Positions 28,417 through 52,075 are shown, numbered from the stretch's first letter. The stretch is 64,000 nt of DNA from Trematomus loennbergii (GCA_012861695.1 JAAOOA010000016.1:22704202-22768201); one strand, 5' to 3'. The notes: generated by a model not told the origin, from the letters alone. Program-made: numbers and translations.

Positions 28417-31400
28417 ATGGCTGTCCTCTCTTCTTTGCTGTGTTCACCTGCTCGTTTCATTTCACCATTTCGGTTACGATTATGGGATTTCTCTCCTTGC
28501 AAAAGGAGAACATGGCTCTTCTTGTCCGTCCAACGCTGTTACACATCGGTAAGGGTAATTCGTTTGGGTATTTATATGTATTATTGAGAGCACATATGCA
28601 CAGGAAAACACACGAGCACAATGACAGCACATATGTTTAAAAGCCTTTTAAAACAATTATTAACATGCAACAGACACAAAAGCACATACTTAAGCAAGGA
28701 TAAAAGCTTTAAATAAGAAAAGCTAGTTATGGTTAAAATGCTGTTTTTGTTTTGGGTTGGTGTTAGATTACCAGTGTGATGAAGAAGTACTCAAATCTTA
28801 TACCTAAATACCCGCATCTGTGAGAAATACTCATTACTAGTTACAAATAAAAGTATTGTATGCTTGTGTAAACATACAAAAGTAAAAGCATTAATATAAA
28901 ATACTTAAATATAAAATTTGACCCATTTGATAGTAATTACAATTTCATAATTACTATTACATGCTAATGTGTTCATCTCTTCAGTATTGCAGTTATTAAA
29001 GAAGTGTAGCTAATTTACTTTATATAATAATGTGTGTCATCATAATTCAGAAACTGGCAAGAAAGTGTATAAATACCATTAATAACTATTGCTCTCATGT
29101 GAATGTGTGTATACTCAAAAAAAGTACAATATTTACCTCTGAGATGTGCTGTAGTAGAAGTGCAAAGTAGTAGCACCAAATGGATGTGCTCAAGTAAAGT
29201 ACCAGAACTGGAGATGACTGTCTGTTAAAGCTATCCTGTAGATAACGTCAAGTCATTCATTATTCAAAAGTAACGGTGTCTTTTCACCAAGCTAACAAAA
29301 CAGGCCTTGTACAGAGCGCAGACTGAAACTGAGCCCTGTGGATGGGGATCACTGCACTCACACGGAAATGAGCTTCAGGGAAATGGAAACATGAACACAT
29401 TATAAAGAAAGCCCAAAGCCTTTAACATGTTTTCAATTAGTATGTTCCAAGACTTTACTCTTATAGGATACATTTTGGATAGATTTGAGCACAGAATAAT
29501 ATTTCTCAATCACCATTTTTGTTGAATTAAAATGTCATGACATCATCCTACCGAATCACCACTTTTCCTATCTTTACATTACATACTGTTTTACTGTATT
29601 TTTACAAAAGACACATTATATCACAAGTGGAGATTTTTGGAAATCATACAGTTGAATTAACATACTGTAGTAGGCTTCATATCACTAACACCCTCAAGTT
29701 GTTTATTTTAGGACAGTTCAAACTCATCAGATCATCATCGCAGCTCTGGACTCGAGAGGTACAAGGACTTACAGAAGTATTTCAACAGGAGACTGAAAGC
29801 AGCATACCACAGGTTCTCCAACATACCTGATCACTCGTTGGTAAGGGCTGCACTTTGCCTTGGGATTTGAAACTATTTGAATATAATCTCAGTGTTAATC
29901 ACAGCAGCATTCACACTTGTGTTGCCAGAAACACAGAGTATACATCCTGTGTGGGATTAGTAGGATCCACAGAATCATATTATTCTCATTAGCTGTTGAG
30001 GCATTTATGAAATTCCAATTCTTTTTTTTACAATTCACTGTGATTTGTATTGACACAGGTCTGTGGCCATAACCATGTGTATTTCATTGAGGGGGATGGG
30101 ATCTACAGAGTGGACCAAAGACAAAGTAAGCAGAAAATATGAAGTTGTAAAGCAGAAGCTTGAGATCAGAGACCTGTAATCATATTGCATTCTGAAGACT
30201 AAATTAACTCATAGACACTTGGATGGGAAATGTTATAAAAAAGGACTGAAATCAACCAAAAACTAAAATATTACCTGCAGTTCCTTTTATTAATAAAACC
30301 CTATTCACTGCACCTGCAATGTATTAGCATTCCATTGTAAGGAATCCCTCTTTTGTGAATGACTCAGTTTCCTCGCCCTGTTTGTAGGTGACCCAGAACC
30401 AGAGCAGGTGCTAAATCTAGGACAAGTCTCTAGGCAGGAGGAGAAGACAGGTCTTATTAATGAAGAAAGGATTCAGTGGATTGTCCAGAGAATACGTCTG
30501 TCCCCTCAGGAGAAGCATCTTGCTGCCACACTAAAAACTACTGACACAGAAGAGGCTAGGTGAAAAGATTCAAATAAACATGCAGAATGTTCTTTTATTT
30601 GGCAGTAATGGGTTTTTTATTGTCAGAATGTAAAACTTACTGAATGAATAAATGGATGATTGTGCTGTGACATCCAGGTGTGTGGTTGTGAGGCTTCGAA
30701 AGAGAAACTCTCCTCCTCCTGATCCCCAACACATTGTACTCACACTGGACAAAGTCTTCAGCTTTGGTACGTTTTGAATAGTTTGACCTTGGAGAAATAT
30801 AATAGAAGTATAAGTGTACTGGCTAATATATAATGTTGTATTTGTCTACATGAGTAAAGAGTGGGCCACAGACGATGTCCTGTTCTACACAACCCAGGAG
30901 GCTCTGCGCTGCAGTAAAGTGTTTCGATTGGACCTGACCTCCAAAGAAAGCAGGATCACTTCTGTGTTTGAGGAAACCCATCCTGAGTAAGTAGAAGTAA
31001 TGCTGCGTACCATTTACATTGGAAGTCAGGGGTCAGAACTGGGAGTGACGTCACATTCGAGTTGACAGTGTTTCAGTAGCGCAAGTCGGAAAAAGGGGCC
31101 AGCAGGAAAGTTGTTCGCCTTGTTTACAGCTTTAACAGTCACCTAAGCTTTATTTTGTATTTTACAGATATAAAATCCTAGCAACATATCCACCGATAGA
31201 AGATGAACAGAACCATATGTACGGTTGATGACACAAATAATACAGAAGAGCTGCAAATCTTATATTATCAAAGTGTTCTCTTAATGCTCATATGCAGAGA
31301 CTCCATTTTGACCGCTGATCTTGGATGATCTCTGGTATGGCGAGGTATCTCCGAGTTTCCAAGTAGGAAATCTGACCTCAAGGGGCGTTCCAGTTAAAAT

Positions 31401-34400
31401 GTCCGACTGGGAACTTAGATATTCCCTCTTCCCAGTACACCTGGAACGCACCATAAGGTCACATCTAAGCTGTGTCTGCTCCCACACCGTCTCTAATTCA
31501 TACATGGACCTCTCCACAGTGTGTTTGTGGAGGTCGCTCTTTCCAGAGACCGACAGATACTGAGCATCAACGGCAACAGCAGGAGCAGCTCAGAGGTTCT
31601 GCTAATTGATGGAATGACTTCGCATCTAGAGCCTTTCCTGGTTCAGCCACGGCAGCCGGACCTCCTGTACCATGTGGAGCACTGGAGAGAGTCTCTGGTT
31701 ATACTGGCTAATACAGGGCCTGGGAAAGAATATCAGGTAGCGTTTGTACAATACTCACTGGAATACATTTCACATCAATATGTAGAAGAATTGTTTCAGA
31801 AGCTAACATGATTTAAAAGGTTGTTATACTTTGGCCCCCTTCAGGGTTCAGTGCTTTATTTTCCTGTTAAAGTATAAAGTATCAATTGAGAAGTGATAAC
31901 TAAGGCTTCAAGTGTTTAGACATTTTGGTTTGGATACCTATTAAGTTGTTTTTAAGGGCTTGTATGTTTTTGCTGCAAGTCAATGTGTATAATCCTTAAT
32001 GGTTATGTTGTGGTAAATCACAGCTAAATACATTTGGAAGGAGATAGTTATGCTAATTCATATTGTATGTTTCCTAGGTGTTACAGTCCCCTCTCTCAGA
32101 GCCCTCCATGGCCTCCTGGGTGCCTTTGTTTGCCCCTGACTCCGGCACTGTTATCAAAGACATGGACGTGATCGGAGACCACTGTGTGTTGGTGGCTAGA
32201 TCAGCATCCGGTGAACTCGTTCTTATCGTAGTCTCGCTGACCAATCCCAAGGAGGCATACACTGTACAGGTCAGTGTGACCGGAAAACTGTATTATAATA
32301 GTTTTTTTCTTTCTTGGCAGGTTTGACGTTATACTAACTTGCTGGCATGCTTGCTATTATTCATAAAACGTTATCCTTTACCAAATTGCTTGTTACATGT
32401 AAGATGCTTTAAATGTAAAAGGATATCTTTCACACATCAACATATACACAATACAAAAAATATACAGTTGGCCACTTGGTATTCATATTGATTGTATGCA
32501 TTCATCTCTCCCCAGCTCCCCTCCTGGGCCTGTACCATCCAAACGAAGAAACCAGCCATGGCAGACCGAGGCAGTGTGTTGGAGTTCTTGATTTCATCTC
32601 CAGTCCACACCCCAGTGCCGTACAGTCTGTCCCCTGAAGATGGGCTACTTTTATCAGGCTCCAAAGATGGTTCCTCCCCAGGGGCCGAGGGCAGAATTAC
32701 CACCACCCGCTTAGAGGCCTGCAACCAAGTGAGAACACTTGACACATAAGACGCATGCACACACACTGAAACAGTATCGGCTGTGGGGAGGCTCATCATC
32801 TCCGTGCTAAGACTCAAGTGTCGACTGGTAAAGCTCTTTTGGCAACCAGCCACCAGTAGAACACTGTCATGCACACACACAGCTAAGACATAGAAGTGCA
32901 GATCCGATATATGCAAAACAAATTATCAAGAGCTGTTTCGAGATCATTTAACATTTTGAAATGTCTCCCTGCCTGTAGGATGGTACCTTGGTGCCAGTGA
33001 CCCTGTTTCACTCGGTACCTGTGGGGGGTTTGAGACAGGCTCCTCTACTCGTCCATGTCTACGGAGCTTATGGCAGAGATCTCAACATGGAGTTCTGCCC
33101 AGAGAAAAGGCTTCTGCTAGAGCAAGGCTGGACTCTGGCCTTCTGCCACATCAGGTAGTGTATTACCTCTGTAGCAGCCCGCAACGGGGAAATCTACATT
33201 ATTATAACTGCAGAAGAGAATAGACTTGCATATAAAAATATAAAAAAGTATGCAAATTAAAAAAACAAGTTAAAACAAACAACAGAAGAAAAGTGACCAA
33301 AGATGTGTATATAGTATTAGTTAGTATTACAGACTAACCTGTTTAGCTCAGCATCTGGTAATAAGAGGCATGCTTTATGTAAGTGAAACTGTGGCTAGTA
33401 AGTGCTAGAAATTGTCTGTGAGGGAAAATACACTCTGGAATTGTGCGTTAAAGTGAATCCGTGTTATTTCCCTTTGCCCCTCCTAGAGGTGGAGGAGAGC
33501 GAGGTCTCTCCTGGCACCGACAGGCTGGTGTTGAGGGGAAGCAGAGAGGAGTGGAGGACCTGCGAGCCTGTCTCCATCACCTCTTCTCTTCAGGAGTCTC
33601 CTCTGCTTCTCTCACCGCCCTCACAGCCTGCAGCGCGGGGGCTGTGGCCGTGGGAGCGCTGTGTAACACACACACACACATGATGCGAGCTGTCACACTG
33701 CAGGTAACATGTTAAATCATCAGAGACGGGCTGTGGTTGTGTGCAACTGTCTTGGAGTGTGTAGATTAAATTGATTACACACATCCAAAGCCATCTCTTC
33801 TACTGTGTTCAGGCTCCTTTCCTGGATGTGTTGGGAACAATGGAGGACCCCAGCCTGCCTCTAACTTTAGAGGATAGAGAAGAATGGGGGGACCCAGTCG
33901 GAAACCCAGAACATAGACTCATCATCTCCTCCTACTGTCCCCTTCACAACATAACCCCTCAGGTACAGGAGAAAAAAAAGTTTAGCATCAGAGTTAAATT
34001 TGCCCTATAGGTAACATTTTTTAAATTCCCAAATTTTGGTCCAATCCATATGAGACAAATGATAATGTGAACATAAATGAAAATTGTTGATCCAAAAAAC
34101 TTTAAAATACAGCAAGTTAACCATCTTTTTGAATTTGTGTTATTATATGAGCTAGTGTTACCCATCGATGCTGCTGACGGCCTACAGCGGTGATGCCAGG
34201 GTTCCTCTGGCAGGTGTCCTCAAATACACCAAGCTGCTAAAAAAGGCCATCCATACACACTTCACCTTGAATCCAAAATCAGGTATGTGCACACACACAC
34301 ACTGTACACTCTTCCACACATGCTATCACAACACTTATTTTCCTGATGCATATGTGTGCAGCCGTATTGCATATATGTGTGTTGTGTTTGTGCATCCAGG

Positions 34401-34580
34401 CTGGTTATCTCACTTGTATTTGTAGGTGTAATTTGTGCATCATCAGCTGTTTTAACGGTTCAGGGTCAGCTCCCAACAGTAGTGTCAGTGTGCATGTCTG
34501 GAGAGGCGGCAGAAGCAGAAGCAATGCCTGGGGAAACTGCATCTGAAGTTCATGACCAAAGTATAGCATAGGTCACCTTG

Positions 34581-34611
<31 letters not shown>

Positions 34612-34671
34612 TGTGTGGTGTGTGTGTGTGGTGTGGGTGTGTGTGTGTGGTGTGTGTGTGTGTGTGTGTGT

Positions 34672-34732
<61 letters not shown>

Positions 34733-34778
34733 TGTGTGTGGTGGGTGTGTGTGTGTTGTGTTGTGTGTGTGTGTGTGT

Positions 34779-34832
<54 letters not shown>

Positions 34833-35957
34833 GTGTGTGTTGTGTGTGTGTGTGTGTGCTCTAATTGCTCTCATTTCCCATAGACAGGCTCTTTCTCCCT
34901 CTCACTTATAATCTGCCTTCCCCACATTGGTGGTACTCCTCTTTACACCCCTCTCTCTCTCTAGCACCGCCTCCACGCTTCTTGTTCCAATGCACACATT
35001 ATCTCTCTCACTTTCCTGTTGTTCATACACACATACACCAGGCGGCTTAAGTGTCTGTGTATGTGTGTGTATATGTCTCTCTAATCTGTCTCCCTCTGTT
35101 CTCCGGAGTCTTTGATAAAGTGCTGATGGCATAGACACATGCAGGAGGGGGGGGCAGAGCCATTAGCATGGTAAAGAGATAGTGTATCAGAGCAAGAGAT
35201 TAGACGCCTCAGACTGGGAGCTGTCAAGGTCAAGACCGCACTTGTGAAACAGCCCGTACCACTGAGACCAGGCTGGGAGGGATAATATGGTGGGGGGAAG
35301 AGGGAGGGCAATATCAGATGGGATAATGAATGAATGAAAGGAGTATAAAGGCATTTCCAATAGAGGGGTTGATTTGGGGAAACTGGACAGAGAGAAAAGG
35401 GAGCAGAGAAAGTGGGTATATAATAAAATGTGACAAAAAATGGATGTTAAAAATCTTCTCTCCCCCTGTTCTGCCTTTGACCTCCGTCTTTCTGTCTTAT
35501 CCGTTTTTTAAGAATATGAACCAGCACCAAACATAGTTCTGAATATCCAACCTGGAGAAAATCACCTCGGACCAGAAGACTTTGAGCTGATGCTGGAGGA
35601 GGTAATGCATTCACATCATCAATTGTGTAGTTTTTAATATTTGTACATTTCAAGAATTAATTCAATAATGTCCTTCTCTCACATCGTTACAATCCATTTA
35701 AAAAGTCAGTTTACCCAAATCCAAAAATAATCTTAACTGTGCCAGAGTTAATTAGTATGTTTTCCATTTTGAATTCAGCCCAACGCTATCCTTACATTTT
35801 GAACAATAACATTTGTTTAATCAGATAAGTTGCTAGGTACAAACTGTGAAATATGTCCTGTCTTTTCTCCCGGACACAGGAAGCCCTGAGGCTAGCATTC
35901 CTTTACACAGAGCTGGGCCTGGAGCCTCCTCGGCCCCAACGCAAGAGGAGGAGATAA
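28417..35957 (+). CDS. PREPL: Prolyl endopeptidase-like serine hydrolase, 15 exons, complete
   Basis: PREPL is an S9A-family serine hydrolase with an N-terminal beta-propeller and a C-terminal alpha/beta hydrolase domain; its loss in humans causes congenital myasthenia. Exons: 28417-28548, 29712-29840, 30059-30125, 30388-30559, 30678-30766, 30860-30986, 31520-31736, 32078-32269, 32516-32728, 32979-33154, 33487-33703, 33813-33962, 34156-34282, 35513-35601, 35880-35957. All phases join, giving 724 residues against 727 in human (recalled). The catalytic triad by alignment is Ser554 (ACSAGAV), Asp640 ([10 protein letters not shown]) and His687 (QPGENH). The N-terminus [14 protein letters not shown] is basic and hydrophobic, suggesting a mitochondrial presequence (inference). 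An in-frame CA repeat encodes NTHTHMM just after the catalytic Ser. No frameshift or stop is present. The start is the first ATG of exon 1 and reads straight into the conserved frame. It faces CAMKMT head to head and SLC3A1 tail to tail. Confidence 0.95.
28777..29205. repeat. Interspersed repeat of the AAGTACTC / AAGTAAAAGTA type
   Basis: It starts TGATGAAGAAGTACTCAAAT, continues with AAAGTAAAAGCA motifs and ends CTCAAGTAAAGTACCAGAAC. It matches a very common fish repeat. Related pieces occur at 39857-39899 plus 43225-43381, and at 46270-46415. It lies in PREPL intron 1. Confidence 0.6.
31000..31455. mobile_element. MITE-like element in PREPL intron 6
   Basis: The left part reads TGCTGCGTACCATTTACATT, then GGAAGTCAGGGG. 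The right part reads GGGCGTTCCAGTTAAAATG and then TGGAACGCACCA, forming imperfect inverted ends around a GGAA.GTCAG / CTGAC.TTCC core. This resembles a common fish MITE. Exact borders and target duplications are not resolved. Confidence 0.45.
34283..35512 (+). other. PREPL: PREPL intron 13 with a GT array
   Basis: The intron contains the GT array at 34580-34858, followed by CT-rich and unique sequence. The stretch at 34463-34571 resembles an exon with splice-like borders, but including it would introduce a stop. Exon 13 joins exon 14 directly in phase (KS then EYEPAPN). Confidence 0.85.
34580..34858. repeat. Long interrupted GT microsatellite (about 279 bp)
   Basis: A GT array with many GG, GGG and TTG interruptions. 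It lies in the sense strand of PREPL intron 13, 298 bp after the exon 13 donor. Confidence 0.98.
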
Positions 35958-36082
35958 CACTGCTATCAGGAGCCAGGAATCAAACAACTACCATTACTAC
36001 AACCACTCTGATGACACTTACTGCCTAATCTTTAACAACACCAATGAAAGAGAAGACAACAGTGGATGTATCTGCAATCCTC

Positions 36083-36088
36083 TTTATT
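36083..36088 (-). terminator. SLC3A1: PolyA signal AATAAA of SLC3A1
   Basis: TTTATT on the plus strand reads AATAAA on the minus strand, 56 bases past the SLC3A1 stop codon. It lies 126 bases beyond the PREPL stop on the opposite strand, so the SLC3A1 transcript very likely reaches into the PREPL 3' UTR region. Confidence 0.6.
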
Positions 36089-36143
36089 ACACGCCATGAT
36101 CCCTTACAGAGGAGACACCAAAGAAGAATCTTGATGATGCGTT

Positions 36144-46931
<10,788 letters not shown>

Positions 46932-47734
46932 CTAAAGATTATTTAAGACCGGAAAACACGCTGCTCTTCTTCAGGAAGACCGAGTGACTGAAAGAGCCCA
47001 ATATATATACTGCACTTAGAGGGTCAGAGTACACACACTGACACACACACACAGACTTCTCTGTATCTCTCTCTCTCTCACACACACACTCACACAGAGC
47101 AGTGCCACCTGAGGAATGTGGGAACTGGAGAGTTGAATGGGAATGAGGGAGATTAGCATTTCTTGTTGCAGTGTTGGCTGAAATATGTGGTGGGACAGGT
47201 CTGCATGCCCCTAACCTCAATTGAAGTGGAAATACCACAGTGTGAAAATACTCTAGGTCAAAAGCCATTCATTAAAAATATTAGTTTTACCACAATGTAC
47301 TAAAAAAGCTCATTGTCTTTGTGGAAAAATCTTAACCAACAAAGTAGCTACAGCTGTCACATTAAAGAAAATATTAAATGATATGCTGTAAATATCTATA
47401 CCCAAGTACCTCAAATCTGTACTGAAGAGATATTATTGTGGGAGAGGAACAACAGAAATTAAGCAGGAACTTTCTTGGTTTGTGTGGTCTCTTAAATGCA
47501 ATTGAGTATTGAGTATTATTGAGACATTTAAATAGAAAACATTGTTGTCTTTAAGTATGTATGATGTCTTGCACACCACAAAATACATAAATATAACTAA
47601 ACCAAATTAAGTGGGAGAAAAAAAAAAGACTGCCAAGTAAAGTGTGATCTATTAAACATGTAATATAACATAATCTAAGAACATTGTACGCTAATCTAAA
47701 CATTTAGATAATTTCTCCCATATACCAAATTATG
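46932..47734. other. SLC3A1 upstream region
   Basis: Besides the TATA candidate, this holds a short CT/CA-rich stretch (47038-47095) and otherwise unrecognised AT-rich sequence. No gene was seen. Confidence 0.7.
47001..47010 (-). promoter_or_regulatory. SLC3A1: TATA box candidate for SLC3A1
   Basis: On the minus strand the sequence reads GTATATATAT about 75 bases before the SLC3A1 ATG. That would place transcription start near 46975 and leave a 5' UTR of about 45 bases. A TATA promoter would suit a strongly tissue-restricted kidney/gut gene (inference). Confidence 0.5.
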
Positions 47735-49171
47735 TTAAATGTCCCATGTCATGCTTTTCCGGTTATTACCCGTCCCCTTGTGTGTTATGAAGGTTTTTAT
47801 GCATGTAAACGGTCTGCAAAGTCAAAAACCCTCAAAGTACACCATGTAGCGAGTGAAACTCTAACACAGTCTATGCTGCCCCAAAACGCCTCGTTGCAGA
47901 TTTCTCATTGTTTACTTCCTGGGTACTGTGACGTATGAATACCCAGAGGCCACACCCTCTGCCAGCATTTCTCGAAACAAAGCTTCACAAACCTTTCAGC
48001 GATTCATGCCGGATATGTACAGCGTAGGGCACTGAAGAACGATGCTGTTCCTACTTTGTTTTTTCATTTAATTTAATCGTTTATTTGAAGAGGGACAGTG
48101 CACATTGATGAACATTTAAAACAAATAATGCTTTAAAAACGTAAACATGCCGGATTTTAGCTTTGAGCTAGTTTCCATCCGTAGTCCCTCACATACAACA
48201 TTTAAGAACATGACATTTAATAATGTTTGGACCAGCGGGAGATTCGGGTACACAACCTGTAAGTATTCATTGTTGTTTGTGTATTTATGATGTTTAAAAC
48301 AAACAAGGTATCTACCACGACTGTTTAAATGGGTAAACGTTTTTCGGGCTACTAAGTTGGGATCGCGGAGAAATACTCTCTGCAGACCCATTCTCACAGC
48401 GTTATAAAGGGTTGCTGAACTCTCTCCCCTCCCTCCATCTCTTCCGCCCTCTGACATCTCTCCCCTGAACTCTCCACCCTGCCACCGACCTTTCTCCCCC
48501 CTGCCACCGACCTTTCTCCCCTGCCCCAAATGGTCCTGGACTCTAACCCCCTAAACTCACTTTTCTGCCCATCTCCGCTGCTACTGCACTGAAACTGTAC
48601 TTTGAACACTTAAATTATATTAACATTTTAAACTGTATACCCCGGTTATCTAGGCCCTTTGTTTTGTTTAATGTGTATGTTTATCTAGGCCCTTTTTGTT
48701 TTTTGTTTGATGTATATGTCACACTGTAGGACTGCGGGAAACGATATTTCGATATTTCTGGATGTACAACATGTAGAATTATTGACAATAAAGCGGACTT
48801 TGACCTTTTTCTTACTCAATATCAAGCCACACTTATTGTTTTCACTTCGGCTGTGAGTGTTTGTGTGTGCTCAGGATGAGTTTAGTTTGTTCTCGCTGTA
48901 TCGCCGACCCGGAAGCCTGTCCGCTCCTCGCAGCAACGAGCCTCGCAAACGTCCCGACCAATCAGAGCACACTGGGCTCACAGGGAGGGGGGGGCAGGAG
49001 CTCAAACAAGCCGTTTAGGACAGAGTGAATACCGGTGAATACACATACTTTACAGAGATGCTGTATGAGAAACCAATGTGAGTTTGGAAAATTGCACAAT
49101 TTAAATCTATTTTAGTATACCTCAACAATGGAATTATGATCAGTAGAAATGGCCATGACAGGGCCCTTTAA
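47735..49171 (-). mobile_element. piggyBac-like MITE family B, copy 1, with nested insert
   Basis: Flanked by TTAA on both sides, with ends ATGTCCCATGTCATG and CATGACAGGGCCCT. Interior parts match the copy at 57489 in reverse (for example GATCAGTAGAAATGG, and GAAACCAATGTGAGTTTGGA). About 750 bp near 48063-48810 do not belong to it and look like inserted LINE material, accounting for the doubled length. Confidence 0.75.
48063..48810. mobile_element. LINE-derived insert(s) inside MITE family B
   Basis: Positions 48063-48210 match the tail of the minus-strand LINE at 25548 (AATCGTTTATTTG, GATTTTAGCTTTGAGCTA, TTTCCATCC). Positions 48210-48810 end in TTGACAATAAAGCGGACTTT, a different LINE-like terminus on the plus strand, and include a doubled CCTGCCACCGACCTTTCTCC unit near 48478-48525. 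At least two pieces may be present. Confidence 0.5.
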
Positions 49172-49447
49172 TACTTAAGATGACAGCAGGCTGTGCCAAA
49201 AAAACCTGTGTGTTTTTTCTAAATTACATAGCGACTTATTTTGTTTACAAAGTCTATTTGTCTGACCTTGCACAGAACAATGTGTTACCCAGAGCACAAA
49301 CTGTCATTGGAGAAGACCAATACAAATCTGCAAACTTCCTATTCTGTTCTAGTGAAAAGCTCAAAGACACAAAGTTGACATTTGAAGTTGGCACTGGAAA
49401 AAACAACAAGCATAGCAGTTTAAACCGTTTTCAACTTAAATCCATCT

Positions 49448-51913
49448 TTTATTGACGTTTATGTTCACTGTATGGTCTGTAACATCACAATAGCATACTG
49501 GGGAATTAGTACAGGAAGAAGGGATTGTGAATACCTCTGCGTCTCAAACTTTCCTTCTTTTGTCCTCTGAAAGGTCAAAATGAAGGAGAGTGGGTCATAC
49601 ATTACTCTCAAATGCACACCAGCTTATTACCTTATACTGTCTTCAAAATACAGCATTCTTATAAGAGCTAAAAAGCACTGGAATAAATAAAAAAAACAAG
49701 AGTGGAATTTATCATTGCCATCATACAATTCTAAGTATGTATATAAAGAGAGACGATAGAAGGAGGTGGTAAAGAGTAAAAGGGATCATATCCATACTAA
49801 AATGCCCACGTGAGGAATGTCAAGTCTGTCTTTTGATGCTCTAAAGTCTTCACGGTCACATGAACCCTATCGGCCCAGAATTACTGTATGGTTTTTAAAA
49901 TGCTCCTTACTTAACATATCATTAAATCAAAGCAAGAACCCATGATCTAAGTATTCCTATTGAACACCAAAGCCTCTTGTGAATCTTGAGATTCCACAAC
50001 CAGAACAATGTGTATTGGTTTTTTTCAAAATAAAAAGGGAGCAAAGAGAGCTTGTTTTGTCACTAAATGACAGATGATGAGAGAGTGCTGCTTGTACTCA
50101 GTCCATGCAGTGGGATCAGTGTGAATAATGAACAATTACATTCAGAAAAATAAAGGTTTCTCCTTCCTTCCCTTCCTTCCTTAAGTCCTCACCTAGCCCA
50201 GTGTCTGTTATAGCTTAAACATAAACCCAAAAAGAGGACTTTGTTCAGTTTGGTGAAACCTAATACAATGTTAAAAAATATCAAGCAGAATATTAAGAAA
50301 TCCACAATGGTAGTGATTTGAATTCAGGAACAATCTCAAATTAGATCAAGTGGGAAAAAAACTATTTTAGGGGTCAAAAAAGATGTTGACCATAACATGG
50401 AAGATGAAAGGTTGTAGAAAAATAATAATTTCCTGCATTTTGTTCCAGTTTTTTCTCTATTTTGTACTTTTAACCTCACTTATCTTTCCAACATTGTGTT
50501 CCACCACACTGAACATGCCCACATTACCCCATCCGCCCAGTACATCTCACACACAAAATACACTCCTCCCTCAATCACAAAACATGCACAACTATAGACC
50601 CCCCCCCCCCCACCCACACCCTCCACCACAAACAAAGAAAAAAATCAATCATCCCATTAAAACAACTGCAAAAGAACTACACATTCAAGTACCTATTCGT
50701 CATATGGCACCAAGAGCAAGTGTACCACAAGAACAATACAAATCAGCAAACTGTTAGGCCTATTCTCTTTCAAAACTACCACTTCAGAAAGCTCAATGAA
50801 TTTGCCATTGAATGATTGAAAAAAAAGAGTGTATATTACAGTTTTGTATATACTTAAAGCCTATTTTTAATGCATCTACGGGAAAGAATACACATGCAAA
50901 GTATGTGTACCCCAATTTGTCTATGCGCACATTTGTTAAAAATATTTAAAAAGAACAGGCTTTGTTTCAATCACTTATTAGTGCTAGGGTTTTACAGAAA
51001 GGAAATGAACTCCAGGTCGATCCAAAGAGTCAAACCAGGGCTTCCAACGCCAGGGCCCGCTGCCTTTGAGGCGAAGTCTATGAACAATTGAAGGACAGCC
51101 ATTAGTGACAGTGTCCCTCTGTTACTTCGTACAGTGAAACACCAACAAAATCCCTCCCAATGTTCTGTACAAGGTATATCTCATGCTCCCCTCATCATTG
51201 TATTACCCATCTGTAATAGGACCACAGCCACAGTACTTTGAAAAGCCATATATAGCACAAAAAAAACATTACAAAGAAATGAATGGAATATTTTTCAATT
51301 AAAACAAAAAAAAAAGGCATTTTTTGTTTTTTGTACACAGGATATTGGAGATAGAAAAGGCAAGTTGCAGCGCAAGCAGGATTGTGTGTGTTGAAGATTC
51401 CTTTATCCCAAAACCCTGTCTTTGGACCGATGTTGTGCGGGAAAACTGTGCGTGCAACTTTGACTTTTTTGTGTTTTTATTTGTCTACACACTAAATGAA
51501 CAAAGACCACACGCACGTTAGGCAACGACGAATACCATAGCTGTGAATTAAGATGAAACAAACAAATCAAAATATAGCTATATATATATATGTATATGAC
51601 TTTAATATATAATTTCTATCTGTTAAACAACAGCAGGCTGAATGCTTGTGGTTCTGGAAAAGGAAAAGACAGAGCAGAGGGGAAGAGAGAGAAATCTAAT
51701 GTTTTGTTAACATCCTTTAAGATACAGGCGGCGAGAAAGTGAGCAGGGACGTGCAAGAAGAGTTATCACACTTGAGCTTAAACCAACTCCTCGTAATTCA
51801 AATCTGCAGCGAGGCACACCAGATCCTGGGGGGGTGGGGGGTGGTCTTGTGTGGTCCCTCGGTGTGATCAAATAATGCCAGAAATTGCAGCCAAATAATC
51901 CCCTTTAGTCCAT
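49448..51913 (-). other. PPM1B: Probable 3' UTR of PPM1B with polyA signal
   Basis: This stretch has no coding potential and no long simple repeat. It is AT-rich with UTR-like oligo-T/A tracts and ends at AATAAA on the minus strand (TTTATT at 49448-49453). Its position behind the tentative terminal exon suggests a roughly 2.5-kb 3' UTR. It contains a 12-base C run near 50600-50611. RNA evidence would be needed to confirm it. Confidence 0.35.
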
Positions 51914-52075
51914 TCAGGATCTTACAAACGTCTTTGAGCGACTGGCTGGGGAATGGCGGGCTGACGGTCGGGTTCGAGGGTCTCCCTTCTCTCTCAATTC
52001 TGAGGAAGGCACCAAAGCGTTCAGGGCGGCTCCTGGGTCTTCCTCACCTGGGTCTTCCTCAATCGGCGACAAAAA
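51914..52075 (-). CDS. Possible terminal coding exon of PPM1B
   Basis: An open stretch of 54 codons ends in TGA at 51916-51914 and is in phase 0, which fits the phase-0 donor after PPM1B exon 4. The acceptor at 52077-52076 follows a pyrimidine-rich tract. It begins FLSPIEEDPGEEDPGAALN, where a 15-bp unit (GEEDP) is tandemly doubled. The acidic EEDP loosely recalls the DLEDPW ending of the short mammalian PPM1B isoform (recalled). The conserved long-isoform tail (EALRQMRINHRGNYRQ) was looked for between 52100 and 55298 and not seen. It could instead be untranslated sequence. Confidence 0.3.
   Translation of the reverse strand, partial: FLSPIEEDPGEEDPGAALNALVPSSELREKGDPRTRPSARHSPASRSKTFVRS

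Noticed and set aside
34463..34571. Exon-like segment in PREPL between exons 13 and 14
   Set aside because: It has an AG before it and a GT after it, but in the required phase it ends in TGA. Exon 13 joins 35513 perfectly in phase, giving the conserved [18 protein letters not shown].
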